From assembly GCA_945862145.1 (NCBI GenBank), contig CAMAXE010000021.1, positions 1 to 64,000 on the forward strand: a stretch of DNA of 64,000 nt, read 5' to 3'. This document shows, in pieces, positions 41,754-51,127 of the stretch. Numbering within the stretch: position 1 is the first letter of the stretch; each line of letters opens with the position of its first letter. A program made the position numbers and the translations under genes. Under the pieces are notes generated by a model, which saw only the letters and a program-made list of their open reading frames with translations, was not told the origin of the DNA and made no database searches. Origin of the DNA: Klebsiella pneumoniae. GTDB lineage: Bacteria; Pseudomonadota; Gammaproteobacteria; Pseudomonadales; UBA5518.

Positions 41754-42988
41754 GCCGACGTACCGTCCGTTGCCGCGGAGCGCGCCAGCAGCAGCGGGTA
41801 GTGCTCCCAGGTCTCGCGCTCGATCTTGCGGTCGAGCCGTGGTTCCCGCTCCGGATCCCGCCAGGCGCCGGCCACGAGCAGCCGGTGGGCGATGGTGGCC
41901 ACGGTGCCGATCTGGTGATTGTCGGCCGCCGGTGGCTGTTCGCCACGGAGCACGGTGCCGGCGGCAAGCGCCTTGCCGAGGCAGGCGTGCGCGCCGGAGC
42001 CGAAGGTGATGCCGTGCGGAAACACCGACGCCGGCAGCGGGCGCCGCGGATTGAATTCGGCGGCATCCGCGCCAAAGACCTCTGTGTCCCGGTTCGCCTG
42101 CCGCAGGTCGATGATCACGGTGTCGCCGGTGGCCGCCGTGCTGCCATCCGGCAGCACCATCGCCGCCAGTGCACGGCGGCGCGCGACGGGGCTCGACGGG
42201 TGCAGCCTGAAGCTCTCGTGCGCGAAACGCTGCACGCGCAGCGGATCGGCCTCGAGCAGTGCGCGCTCGCCCGGATGGGTCTCGCACCATTCGAGCAGGT
42301 GATGCACGAGGTGGCCTAGCGAATGCACCGAGGTGTGCGCGCCGGCGAGGAAGAAAAACGCGACCTCGTTGCGCAGCACCTCGGCGGCGAGTTCGAGATC
42401 GTCCTCGTTGCGCAGCAGGATGGTGAGGATGTCGCGTGGGAGTTCGTCTTCGGCGATTTCGCCGGCGCGCAGCCGCTCGAGCGCCGCGCGGCGGCGTTGC
42501 ACGGAGGGCAGGAAGAACTCCCGCTCGAAGAACGCGAGTTGTTCGCGGATTTCCTGCCGCACCGGCTCGGGATCGCCCTTCAGCTGGCCCAGCGTGGCGG
42601 CCTTGCCGAACACCCGGATCATGTGCAGCAGATCATCGCTTTCCTGATCGCTGAAGCGCTGGCGGTCGATGCCGGCAAAGGCGATGGCGAGGTGAATCAT
42701 CACGCGGTAGCCGAACTCGACCAGTTCGAGGCGCCCTGCGGCGGCGACGGGAGCGAGCGTCTCGGAGAGCAGCCCCGGCAGTACCTGCTCCTCGTAATAG
42801 CGCAGGAAATCGCGCTTGAAGATGCGCATTTCCAGCAGCCGGCGCGCGCGGTGCTCCTCGCCGTGGAGTGTGACCAGCGTCTGCTCCATCAGCACCTTGC
42901 GGCCTTCGTCGTAGAGCGACTGTATGAGATCGGGCAGCGTGAGTGCCTTTTCGACGTCAGCGTAGCGCCGCATGTGATGGCTGCTCAT
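41750..42988 (-). CDS. Cytochrome P450 with atypical I-helix, copy B
   Basis: This 412-residue P450 is closely related to copy A. ExxR is in ESFRLHPSSPV and the heme loop is FGSGAHACLGKAL. The I-helix reads AGAHTS (42329-42346), again with His at the acid position. I took the ATG at 42988; an ATG at 43006 (overlapping the amidohydrolase stop by 8 bases) would add six residues. It is translated between the amidohydrolase and P450 copy A with overlapping or near-overlapping codons. Two P450s in tandem may form successive steps or act on different stereoisomers. Confidence 0.9.
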   Translation of the reverse strand: MSSHHMRRYADVEKALTLPDLIQSLYDEGRKVLMEQTLVTLHGEEHRARRLLEMRIFKRDFLRYYEEQVLPGLLSETLAPVAAAGRLELVEFGYRVMIHLAIAFAGIDRQRFSDQESDDLLHMIRVFGKAATLGQLKGDPEPVRQEIREQLAFFEREFFLPSVQRRRAALERLRAGEIAEDELPRDILTILLRNEDDLELAAEVLRNEVAFFFLAGAHTSVHSLGHLVHHLLEWCETHPGERALLEADPLRVQRFAHESFRLHPSSPVARRRALAAMVLPDGSTAATGDTVIIDLRQANRDTEVFGADAAEFNPRRPLPASVFPHGITFGSGAHACLGKALAAGTVLRGEQPPAADNHQIGTVATIAHRLLVAGAWRDPEREPRLDRKIERETWEHYPLLLARSAATDGTSA

Positions 42989-42998
42989 CGCGGGGCTC

Positions 42999-44333
42999 TC
43001 AGTCATGCCCGTGGGCCATGTCCCAGGTGAGCGCACGCTCGGCAAACTGGCCGACGCGCCAGCCGCCTATCGCAGCGCGCGAACGCGGTGGCTCGCGCGA
43101 CACGGCCCGACCACCGATAAAAATATGCGCGAGGCGGCGTTTGTCGCCGAGGATGCGGATATCCGCGAGCGGGTCGCCGTCGATCACCAGGAGGTCCGCT
43201 TGCATGCCGGTTTTCACCGCGCCCGTCTTGCCGTACATCTTGAGCGCGCGCGCGGCTTCGCTGGTGCCGCAGCGGATTGCCTCCAGCGGCGAGAGCCCGA
43301 ATTCCTCGACAAAAAGCTGCAATTCGCGGTAGTGCCACTCGCCGTAGGGCGTCAGCGCAAAGCCGCTCTCGCTGCCGCAGAGCAGCGGCACGCCGGCGTC
43401 CCAGGCGCGGCGCAGCATCACCGCGCTTTCCTCGATTTCGCGGCGGAAGATCGCGCGCAGCTCGGGCGCGGCGTTCACCAGCTCCCCGTGATCGGCGAGG
43501 TTCGCCTGGAAGGTGAGCGAGGGCACGATCGGCGTGCCGTGCTTTACCAGCGCGTCGAGCGACTCGTCGTTCATGTAGGTGGCGTGCAGGATGAGATCGA
43601 AACCGGCGCGTGCGGCATCGCGCGTGCTGGTGGCGTTGCGGCAGTGGCCCACCACCGGGATGCCCAGTTGGTGCGCGGTATCCACCACAAGGCGCAATTC
43701 CTCCAGCGACCAGACCTGGATTTCGCCTGCCTCGGCCTGGCGCGGGATGATCCCGGTCACGTGCACCTTGATCCAGTCGACGCCGTATTTGATCTGGCGC
43801 CGTACCTCGGCCACGATTTCGTCGCGCGATCCCACGACTACGCCGTAGCCGCGGGTGCCGGTATCGGGCAACAGGCGGCCCGCCGTGCCGCCCACGCCGG
43901 TCAGCATCACGTAGCCGCCGGTGCTCATGCGCGGCCCTTCGATCACATTTGCTTCGATGGCGTCGCGCAGATCGACGCCGAGATCGAAGATGCAGTCAGC
44001 GTCGAGGAAACCCGTCACCCCTGCGAGCAGCACCTTGCGTGCGTTGTAGCCGGCAATGATGGCCGCCAGACCGGGGCGGCGGTGAAAGAACAGCTCGTCG
44101 TTGCTGTGGGGTTCGTCGAAGGTGATGTGGCAGTGCGCATCGATCATGCCCGGCATGATCGACTTTCCCGTGGCGTCGATGCGCTGCAGGGTGGTATCGG
44201 CGAGCGTGGCCTCGTCGATCATGCCCACCTGCAGGATGCCACTCGCGTCGAAGAGCACCGAGCCCTTGACTGGCGGGTTGCCCAGGCCGTCGATGATGCT
44301 TCCGTTTTCGAGCAGGGTGCGCTGCGTCGTCAT
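42999..44333 (-). CDS. Amidohydrolase family protein (imidazolonepropionase/prolidase-like)
   Basis: This 444-residue metal-dependent hydrolase has the first metal pair in GMIDAHCHITFD, the Lys-containing DWIKVHVTGI, metal His in VVGHCRNATS and LILHATY, and LLCGSESGFALTPYGE near the end. The C-terminal sheet (ADLLVIDGDPLADI) is typical. The family cleaves cyclic or peptide amides and lactones. The ATG at 44333 begins the N-terminal beta domain; earlier frame is non-coding. It is the first gene of the minus-strand operon, and the 188-base gap upstream to the MFS gene may hold its promoter. Confidence 0.88.
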   Translation of the reverse strand: MTTQRTLLENGSIIDGLGNPPVKGSVLFDASGILQVGMIDEATLADTTLQRIDATGKSIMPGMIDAHCHITFDEPHSNDELFFHRRPGLAAIIAGYNARKVLLAGVTGFLDADCIFDLGVDLRDAIEANVIEGPRMSTGGYVMLTGVGGTAGRLLPDTGTRGYGVVVGSRDEIVAEVRRQIKYGVDWIKVHVTGIIPRQAEAGEIQVWSLEELRLVVDTAHQLGIPVVGHCRNATSTRDAARAGFDLILHATYMNDESLDALVKHGTPIVPSLTFQANLADHGELVNAAPELRAIFRREIEESAVMLRRAWDAGVPLLCGSESGFALTPYGEWHYRELQLFVEEFGLSPLEAIRCGTSEAARALKMYGKTGAVKTGMQADLLVIDGDPLADIRILGDKRRLAHIFIGGRAVSREPPRSRAAIGGWRVGQFAERALTWDMAHGHD

Positions 44334-44521
44334 GGCGCGGTTTTCCGATGGCCGTTTACTGTGTGCAGCAGCATAAGAGCGCCGCATATCAGGGGCCAGA
44401 TGATTTCGCGGCCTGGTGTGCCGTGGTAGCCGGTGCAAACGGATGTCTTTCCGCCCGTAAGGCAGGTAGGACAGCCGTTCTGCCGGCGGGGGTGAATTGG
44501 GGAGAATCCGCGGCGCCCACC

Positions 44522-45778
44522 TCAGTTGCTGCTGCGCTGCCCCGAACTGAAATCGGGATACCGCCCGAGCCCGAGCACGGTTGCCGCACCCAGCGCGAAC
44601 AGCAGTGCGGCGCCGAGAAACGCCGTGTCGTAGCTGCCGCTGCGATCGCGCACCGTGGCAAACAATGCCGGTGCCACGCCGGAGCATAGCGCGAGCGCGG
44701 CATAGAGCACCGCATAGATCCTGCCGTAGTGACGCACCCCGAAATAGCGTGCGGTGAGGTAGGACATCAGGTCGAGTTCGGCGCCGGCGCCGAAGCCGAG
44801 CAGCACCACGGCAAGCGTCTGCATGCCCGGTGAGCGGGTGTCGGCGAGGATCAGGCACCCTGCAATCGGCAGCAGCAGGGAGCAGAAGGCCACCGCCGGC
44901 GCCCAGAAGCGGTCAACCAGCAGGCCGACCACGATGCGCGCCACCACGATCGCCGCACCCATGAGGCCGAGCAGCAGGGCCGCGCGGCCCACCGGGAGCC
45001 CCTTGTCGGTCAGGGCCGGAATGAGGTTGGGTCCGATACCGGAGATCGCCAGGTAGGCAAACAGGATCGACAGCAGCAGGATCCAGAAATGCCGTCCGCG
45101 GAGAGCCTCTCGCGGGCTGAGACCGTGCTGCGGCGGTTCGACTGTCACGCTGGCAGGCGCTGAGAATTCGTCGCGGCAGCCCCACCACACCAGCGGGGCG
45201 GCGAAGAGTATCGGCAGCAGTCCCAGCGCAATATAGGCGCTGCGCCAACCGAAGGATTCGACGAACCAGAGCGTGAAGCGCGGGGCGATCATGGCGCAGA
45301 TGCCGGTGCCCGACAGAGCCAGTCCGAGCGCAAGCCCGCGCCTGTGGTGGAATTTCGCCGCCAGCGCGCGCGTCCACGTAATCGGCGTGGTGCCCGCGCC
45401 TAGCACGGCCATGCAGGCGTAGGCGCTGTAGAACATCCACAGGCTCCCATCCATCGCAGCGGCCATAAAGAATCCCAGCCCGAGCCCGAGCAGTCCGGGC
45501 AGCGCGACGCGCCGCACGCCGTAGCGGTCGACCAGCCAGCCCACCACGGGGCCGGTCAGGGCGCCCAGCGTGGCACTGAAGAGGATTGCCCACTGGAACT
45601 CGGCGCGCGTCCAGCCGAATTCGGCGGTCACCGGCTGCATCAGAACACCGATGCTGTAATAGGGCAGCACCACGGAACTGCAGGTCACCCCTGCGGTTGC
45701 AGCAGCCACGAGCCGCCAGTGTCGCGCGAACTCGCCATGGCCGGATGGATTGCTACTGGAACCGGTGGGGTAGGACAT
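44522..45778 (-). CDS. MFS transporter
   Basis: This membrane protein of about 418 residues has 12 predicted helices and the MFS signature between helices 2 and 3 (GWLVDRYGVRRVALPG), repeated in the second half as GLLVDRFWAP. The build resembles monocarboxylate/oxalate-type (OFA) porters. I chose the ATG at 45778; a TTG at 45796 would lengthen it. It lies upstream of the amidohydrolase-P450 operon on the same strand and could import the substrate. It is divergent from the Lrp-type regulator, which may control it. Confidence 0.88.
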   Translation of the reverse strand: MSYPTGSSSNPSGHGEFARHWRLVAAATAGVTCSSVVLPYYSIGVLMQPVTAEFGWTRAEFQWAILFSATLGALTGPVVGWLVDRYGVRRVALPGLLGLGLGFFMAAAMDGSLWMFYSAYACMAVLGAGTTPITWTRALAAKFHHRRGLALGLALSGTGICAMIAPRFTLWFVESFGWRSAYIALGLLPILFAAPLVWWGCRDEFSAPASVTVEPPQHGLSPREALRGRHFWILLLSILFAYLAISGIGPNLIPALTDKGLPVGRAALLLGLMGAAIVVARIVVGLLVDRFWAPAVAFCSLLLPIAGCLILADTRSPGMQTLAVVLLGFGAGAELDLMSYLTARYFGVRHYGRIYAVLYAALALCSGVAPALFATVRDRSGSYDTAFLGAALLFALGAATVLGLGRYPDFSSGQRSSN

Positions 45779-45821
45779 ATATTCTTGTTGTGCCAAAAAA
45801 CAGAAGCAGAGTGTCCTTTAG
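45779..45821. promoter_or_regulatory. Short AT-rich divergent promoter/operator region
   Basis: These 43 bases separate the start codons of the MFS transporter and the Lrp-type regulator. They are clearly richer in A and T (TATATTCTTGTTG, CCAAAAAACAG) than anything around. Lrp-family proteins bind such AT-rich divergent regions to control themselves and the neighbour; that use here is inferred. Promoter elements must extend into both coding starts given the small size. Confidence 0.35.
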
Positions 45822-46346
45822 ATGGGCGATACACCTAACGATTCAGCCTTCGTTGTGCCTGCGGAGGGTCAGCGCCCACCGCTGCGTCTGGATGCGCTGG
45901 ACATCGCCATTCTGCGCGTACTGCAGGACCGCGCCAACAGTTCCATCGCGGACATCTCGGCCATCGTAGGCCTGTCCCATACCCCTTGCTGGAAACGCGT
46001 GCGGCGGCTCCACGAGGCGCGGGTCATCACCGGGCAGGTGTCGCTGCTCGACCCGCTGGCGGTGGGGCTGGGGGTCACGGCCTTCGCGCACATCCGTGTG
46101 GACCTCGGCGAAGCTGATTCCCTGGAGCGTTTTGAGGCTGCGGTGGCTGAGGTTCCGCAGATCATGGAGTGCTATGCGGTGTCGGGCAGTTGGAACTTTC
46201 TTTTGAAGATAGTTGCTGAGAGCGTAGAGAGTTACGAGCGCTTGTTAAAAAAGAAACTCATCCACTTGCCGGGTGTGAGTTCGCTGGAATCCACCATCGT
46301 GCTGTCGCGCGTGAAGCACACCACGCGGCTGCCGCTGGCCGGCTGA
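45822..46346 (+). CDS. Lrp/AsnC-family transcriptional regulator
   Basis: This 174-residue protein has an N-terminal helix-turn-helix (DIAILRVLQDRANSSIADISAIVGLSHTPCWKRV in pieces, about residues 26-60) and a C-terminal RAM ligand domain (VTAFAHIRVDLG, ECYAVSGSWNFLLKIVAES, SSLESTIVLSRVKHT). Lrp-type regulators sense amino acids or related small acids. About 20 extra N-terminal residues precede the usual start. Divergent from the MFS gene and convergent with the ferredoxin (1 base between stops), it is the only specific regulator seen in the window and is the best candidate to control the P450 operon. Confidence 0.9.
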   Translation: MGDTPNDSAFVVPAEGQRPPLRLDALDIAILRVLQDRANSSIADISAIVGLSHTPCWKRVRRLHEARVITGQVSLLDPLAVGLGVTAFAHIRVDLGEADSLERFEAAVAEVPQIMECYAVSGSWNFLLKIVAESVESYERLLKKKLIHLPGVSSLESTIVLSRVKHTTRLPLAG

Positions 46347-46347
46347 G

Positions 46348-46665
46348 TCATTCTTCCGGCGCGAGCCGCAGGGCGAGTCCGTCGTCCTCGGGGCGCAGGC
46401 TGATCTGGCAACCCAGCCGGGACAGTGCCAGGTCGACGTAGCGGCAACCCTCGAGCAGCGCGAGCTCGCCGCGCTTGGCCGGTTCGAGGCGCGCTACCCA
46501 GTCCGGGTCGATATAGACGTGGCAGGTCGCGCAGACGCAGCAGCCCCCGCACACCGCCTCGATGGGCAAGCCGGCATCACGCAGGACCTCCATCACGGTA
46601 TCGCCCGCTCTTGCACGCAGGCGGTGGTGCTCGCCGTTGCGATCGATGATCTCCAGAGTCGGCAT
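46348..46665 (-). CDS. Adrenodoxin-type [2Fe-2S] ferredoxin
   Basis: This 105-residue ferredoxin has the cluster motif CGGCCVCATCHVYI (Cys-x5-Cys-x2-Cys pattern) and the fourth Cys in SRLGCQISL near residue 86. This type carries electrons to bacterial class I P450s. With three P450 genes within 6 kb and no other ferredoxin, it is the likely donor. A matching ferredoxin reductase is not in the window. Confidence 0.92.
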   Translation of the reverse strand: MPTLEIIDRNGEHHRLRARAGDTVMEVLRDAGLPIEAVCGGCCVCATCHVYIDPDWVARLEPAKRGELALLEGCRYVDLALSRLGCQISLRPEDDGLALRLAPEE

Positions 46666-46909
46666 GAGGCGTCCTGAGGGAAGCCGAGGCGAATGAACAC
46701 GGTAAACACACCATGCCCGAGCAACAACCGCGGGGGCAGGCTAAGGCCCTTGGGGGCTGCGGGTCGGACCGGGCAGCCCACGGAGTGCGGGTGTCAGCGG
46801 ATGAGCATTCTGCCCGGCCCGCCGGCCTGTCAGGCATGCTGCACTCGATCCCCGGGCATGGCACGATGTCGCGTACCAACTCGCGGCCATAACAACAGGG
46901 ATCCATGCA

Positions 46910-48817
46910 ATGCACACGCCTCTGAAGACAGTCCTCGCCTTGCTGCTCGCCGCCGGTCTTGGCGCCGCCGCTTCTCTCGCGGACGCGGCAGAAACCCTGC
47001 GCTCCACCGATGAATTCTCGACCGCTGACGGGCTCATCGCCGATCGGGCCGCCTTGCCGGGCGCGGCGCTGTATGCGCAGCACTGTGCCTCCTGCCATGA
47101 AGGCAGCGTGTCCAAGGCCCCGCACATGCAGTGGCTGGAATTGATGCCGCCCGCAGCGATCGTCAACGCGCTGGCTCGCGGTGTGATGGCCGAGCAGGGC
47201 CGTGCCTTGAGCGAGCCGCAACGCCTGCAGGTGGCCGAGTACATCACGCGCCGTTCGCTTGCCAACGGGCTGCCGCAGGCACGCTACGCCGCGCAGTGCA
47301 CGGGTGCTGCCGCCAACTTCGACACGGCGCATCCGGGTGCTGCGGTGGGCTGGGGGCATGACGCCCGACGCTTCGTGCCGGCGGAGGTCGCCGGACTCGG
47401 TGCCGCCGATCTCTCGGGGCTGGAACTCAAATGGGCCTATGGCTTTCCCTTCGCCACGCGCGCGCGCTCGCAACCGGCCATCGGCATGGGGGCGGTCTTT
47501 GTGGGCAGCGAGGACGGCCGGGTCTATGCTTTCGACCTTGCCACCGGTTGCGCCCGCTGGACCTTCGAGGCATCCGCGGAGGTCCGCACCGGCGTGGTAC
47601 TCAGCGCGGGCGAACGCCCGATGCTGTTCTTCGGCGATATCCTCGCCAAGTTCTACGCGGTCGATGCGCTCACGGGCAAGCTGCTGTGGTCGCGTCGCAT
47701 GGACGATCACCCCAGCGCCACGCTGACCGGCACGCCCCTGCTGCACGATGGGCGGCTGTTCGTGCCGGTTTCCTCGCTCGAGGTTGTGCCGGCGGCCAAT
47801 CCTGCCTATCCCTGCTGCACCTTCCGCGGCAAGCTAGCCGCACTCGATGCGCGCACGGGCGAGGTGAGCTGGGAGTTCCATCCGATCCCCGATGCGCCGA
47901 AGAATCTGGGCCGTACCACGGCCGGCGCCGAACGCTTCGGTCCCTCGGGTACCCCGGTCTGGGCGAGCCCGGTGGTCGATACGCGACGTGGCGTGCTGTA
48001 CGTGGGCAGCGGCGAGAACTACTCCTCGCCGGCCGATGAAAACAGCGATGCGATCTTTGCCGTGGATCTCGCCACCGGCAAGCGAGTCTGGCAGCGCCAG
48101 ACCATCGCCGGTGATGCCTGGAACGTGGCCTGCATGATGGCCGACAATCCCAACTGCCCGAGCGAAAACGGCCCCGACTTCGATCACAGCTCCTCGTTGT
48201 TGCTGATCGACCTGCCCGGCGGTCGCCAGATCCTCACGAGCGGTCACAAGAACGGGAAGGTCTTTGCCCTGGACCCGGACAAAAAGGGTGAGCTGCTGTG
48301 GAGCACTACGCTCGCGCGCGGCAGCATCCAGGGCGGCGTGCACTTCGGGATGGCGGTGGAGGGGACCACGCTCTACGTGCCCGTCAACGACATGAACAAC
48401 ACCCGCAATGGCGAGTTCCTCGATCCGGCCGCGGCGCGCCCGGGCATGCACGCGATCGATCTGGTCACCGGCAAGTTGCTGTGGAGCCGGGTGCAACAGA
48501 ATGTCTGTGGCGACAAGCGGCCAGTCTGCGATCCCGGCATTTCCGCGGCCGTGACGGCGATCCCCGGCGCCGTGATTGCCGGACATCTCGACGGACATCT
48601 GCGTGCCTATGCGCGTGAGGACGGCAAGCTCTTGTGGGATTTCGATACCGCGCGCAACTTCGATGCGTTGAACGGCATGCCGGCCCGGGGCGGCAGCATG
48701 TCGGGCCCGGGCGCGGCGGTGGGCGACGGCTACGTGGCCGTGAATTCCGGTTACGGGCTGTATTTCCACGAAGCGGGCAATGTGTTCCTGGTGTTCGGGC
48801 GGCGTGCGGCCAAGTGA
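46910..48817 (+). CDS. PQQ-dependent alcohol dehydrogenase with N-terminal cytochrome c (PVA-dehydrogenase-like)
   Basis: This 635-residue periplasmic quinohemoprotein has a signal peptide (LLLAAGLGAAASLADA), then a cytochrome c domain with heme motif CASCH at residues 59-63. A beta-propeller of PQQ-type repeats follows (YAFDLATGCARWTFEA, YAVDALTGKLLWSRRM, AIDLVTGKLLWSRVQ). Cytochrome first and PQQ domain second is the order of polyvinyl-alcohol dehydrogenases, the reverse of type II alcohol dehydrogenases. It oxidises an alcohol and passes electrons to a periplasmic cytochrome. The amidohydrolase 34 bases downstream is probably co-transcribed. Confidence 0.9.
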   Translation: MHTPLKTVLALLLAAGLGAAASLADAAETLRSTDEFSTADGLIADRAALPGAALYAQHCASCHEGSVSKAPHMQWLELMPPAAIVNALARGVMAEQGRALSEPQRLQVAEYITRRSLANGLPQARYAAQCTGAAANFDTAHPGAAVGWGHDARRFVPAEVAGLGAADLSGLELKWAYGFPFATRARSQPAIGMGAVFVGSEDGRVYAFDLATGCARWTFEASAEVRTGVVLSAGERPMLFFGDILAKFYAVDALTGKLLWSRRMDDHPSATLTGTPLLHDGRLFVPVSSLEVVPAANPAYPCCTFRGKLAALDARTGEVSWEFHPIPDAPKNLGRTTAGAERFGPSGTPVWASPVVDTRRGVLYVGSGENYSSPADENSDAIFAVDLATGKRVWQRQTIAGDAWNVACMMADNPNCPSENGPDFDHSSSLLLIDLPGGRQILTSGHKNGKVFALDPDKKGELLWSTTLARGSIQGGVHFGMAVEGTTLYVPVNDMNNTRNGEFLDPAAARPGMHAIDLVTGKLLWSRVQQNVCGDKRPVCDPGISAAVTAIPGAVIAGHLDGHLRAYAREDGKLLWDFDTARNFDALNGMPARGGSMSGPGAAVGDGYVAVNSGYGLYFHEAGNVFLVFGRRAAK

Positions 48818-48851
48818 ACGCAAAAGCCCCGTTGTCCCGCAGGAGAAGCGC

Positions 48852-49853
48852 GTGAGAGACGCGCTTCGCAAGGCGGCCGTCGTCGACATCCATGCCCACG
48901 CCGTGTTGCGCGAGACGCTGGGCGCCGCCGGTGCCTACGGCCCCGAGATCGGCGCCGCCGACGACGGGCGCCCGTGGTTCCGCATCGGTGAGTACTACCT
49001 GCGCAATGTGCGCTATGAGGGCGGCGCCTTCATGGAGCCGGAGGTGCGTATCGCCGCCATGGATCGGGCGGGTATCGACTACCAGCTGCTTTCGCCCAAT
49101 CCGCTCACGTATTTCCACCACGTGGAGCCCGCGCTCGCGCTGCCGTTCTGCCGGCGCCACAACGATGCCCTCGCCGCGCTGGTGGCGCGCCACCCGCAGC
49201 GCTTGGGCGCGCTCGCTGCGCTGCCCATGCAGGATATCGGTGCTGCGATCGAGGAGCTCGAACGGGCCTGCGGTGAACTCGGCATGTACGGGGCCTGCAT
49301 CGGCACCGATCTCACTGTGCCGCTAGACAGCCCCGCGCTCGATCGCTTTTATGCACGCGTGGTCGAACTCGACGTGCCGCTGTTTTTCCACCCGGCGCCT
49401 GCCGGCATCGACGGGCCAGCAGCAGACCCGAGGCTTGCGCGTTTCGAACTCGACATCATGTACGGCTTTAACATTCAGGAAACGCTGGCGGTCATCACGT
49501 TGATCGTCGGTGGTGTGCTCGAGCGCCATCCCGCATTAGACGTCTGCATGAGCCACGGTGGCGGCACGATTGCCTTCGTGGCGGGGCGCATGTCGCAGGC
49601 CACGCGCAAACGCGCCTGGAGCCCTGATTTTCTGCGGGCGGAGGGCAGCTTTGAGGAATCTCTCCGGCGTATCTGGTACGACACCCACGTGCACGATCAC
49701 CGCTCGCTGGGACTGCTGATCGAGGTGGTGGGCACCGAGCGGCTGGTCATGGGCACCAACTTTGCGGGCTGGGATCAGCCCGGCGACGCGCGACACGAAG
49801 CTATCGAGGGCGTGGATCTGGCCGCCAATGCACGGCGCCTGCTGCGTGCCTGA
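48852..49853 (+). CDS. Amidohydrolase (ACMSD-like family)
   Basis: This 333-residue TIM-barrel metal hydrolase/decarboxylase has VVDIHAHAV with the HxH pair, LFFHPAPAGID, DVCMSHGGG with metal His residues, and the late segment VMGTNFAGWD. The metal or catalytic Asp usual at GTD is Asn here (codon 49758-49760). The GTG at 48852 has AGGAG at 48841-48845 and opens at the conserved strand. Relatives decarboxylate or hydrolyse aromatic-pathway intermediates. Its stop codon directly abuts the stop of the convergent P450. Confidence 0.87.
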   Translation: MRDALRKAAVVDIHAHAVLRETLGAAGAYGPEIGAADDGRPWFRIGEYYLRNVRYEGGAFMEPEVRIAAMDRAGIDYQLLSPNPLTYFHHVEPALALPFCRRHNDALAALVARHPQRLGALAALPMQDIGAAIEELERACGELGMYGACIGTDLTVPLDSPALDRFYARVVELDVPLFFHPAPAGIDGPAADPRLARFELDIMYGFNIQETLAVITLIVGGVLERHPALDVCMSHGGGTIAFVAGRMSQATRKRAWSPDFLRAEGSFEESLRRIWYDTHVHDHRSLGLLIEVVGTERLVMGTNFAGWDQPGDARHEAIEGVDLAANARRLLRA

Positions 49854-51047
49854 TCAGACGGCTCCTAGCACCACCGGGTAGGTCTTCCAGAAGCGGCGCT
49901 CGGTCTGGTCGTCTAACTCGGGCTGGCGCTGCGGGTGTGGCGCCATGCCGCGCAACAGATATTCCCCGACCAGCCGCGGCAGGATGCCGCCGTGGGCGCC
50001 GGGGTGCCCCTCGGCCAGCAGCAGATCATGCGCGGGGCAGGCGTGCACACCGTGCCCTAGGCTGAGGCCGTAGGGCAGTACGCTGGCCGCTAATCGGCGA
50101 TCCGGGTTGAAGCTGTCGGCATCCTGGCCGTAGACGCCGGCATCGCGGTTGGCCCGCTCGACGTCGATGATCAGGTAATCCCCCGCTTCTAGCCATCCGG
50201 CTCGCTCCATACGCAGCGGCCGCAGCACGCGACGCCAGGCCACCGGGCTCGCCGGGCTGAGGCGCAGGCTCTCCTCGATGCAGCGGCGTATGAACGCCGT
50301 CTCGCGCAGTTGGACGCGGCGATCCCCGGGGTTTTCCTGCTGCCACACGAAGATCCGGTGCATGCTGTTCACCACCGCGTTCAGCGTGGCACCGAGCCCG
50401 GAGACCATGTGGAAGGCCATTTCATGGAGTAGTCCGCGTGGCTCAAGACCGAGGTTTTCGCGGTTGGCGAGTAGTGCGGTGAGCACGTCCTGGGGCAGCG
50501 CCTTGCGTTCGATCTCGCCGGCGGCGGCCTGCTGCAGCAGGCCGAGGCGCCGTTCCACCGATGGCGTGACGAAAAGGCGCTCGAACTCCTGCAATGCGTC
50601 GGTGGCCTCAGCCTGCAGCGAGCCGCGGTCGCGCAGCGAGTGGATGATCGTGGCCTCATCGCGGAACACCGTCGCCAGCCTGATCAGGCGTGGCACGCCG
50701 GCGAACACCTTGTCGGAAATGTCGATCCCGGCGAGGTCCGCGGCCACGCGCACCATGATGCGCTGGGAGAGTTCCACCAGGTCGACCTCGCCGCGCGCCT
50801 CCGGCGTGCGCAGCTCCGGTTGCTGGCGGCAGATGGCGATGAAGCGCTCACGCTCGTACTCGCGGAACTGCCGGGAGTTCAGCATGCCAAGCTCGACCTG
50901 CCGACGCGCGGCGTGCTTGGCACCGTCCAAGGTCAGCAGCACGCCCTGCATGTAGAGCGCGCTTTCGTCGTAGAGCGCCTGCGCGACATCCTGGCTGAGC
51001 AGGGCCTCGCACGCTGAGCGGTAGTCCACGATGTGAATGGTCTTCAT
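49854..51047 (-). CDS. Cytochrome P450, divergent copy C
   Basis: This 397-residue P450 belongs to the same unusual group as the two at 40548-42988. ExxR is in ESLRLSPASPV. The heme loop is LGHGVHACPAHDL, with Leu in place of the first Phe and Ala for the Gly after the Cys. The I-helix reads SGLGAT (50385-50402), so both the acid and the alcohol at the usual sites are lost or shifted. Either it uses a different proton path or it catalyses a non-hydroxylation reaction. It follows the VOC gene by 80 bases on the same strand, downstream of a TonB receptor. Confidence 0.85.
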   Translation of the reverse strand: MKTIHIVDYRSACEALLSQDVAQALYDESALYMQGVLLTLDGAKHAARRQVELGMLNSRQFREYERERFIAICRQQPELRTPEARGEVDLVELSQRIMVRVAADLAGIDISDKVFAGVPRLIRLATVFRDEATIIHSLRDRGSLQAEATDALQEFERLFVTPSVERRLGLLQQAAAGEIERKALPQDVLTALLANRENLGLEPRGLLHEMAFHMVSGLGATLNAVVNSMHRIFVWQQENPGDRRVQLRETAFIRRCIEESLRLSPASPVAWRRVLRPLRMERAGWLEAGDYLIIDVERANRDAGVYGQDADSFNPDRRLAASVLPYGLSLGHGVHACPAHDLLLAEGHPGAHGGILPRLVGEYLLRGMAPHPQRQPELDDQTERRFWKTYPVVLGAV

Positions 51048-51127
51048 GCGATCTGCTGCCGGGTTAGCGCCGCGGCCGCATGTTCCGACTGTTGCCTCGG
51101 AGGTGTCAATCTAGCTGGCGCTGCCTG

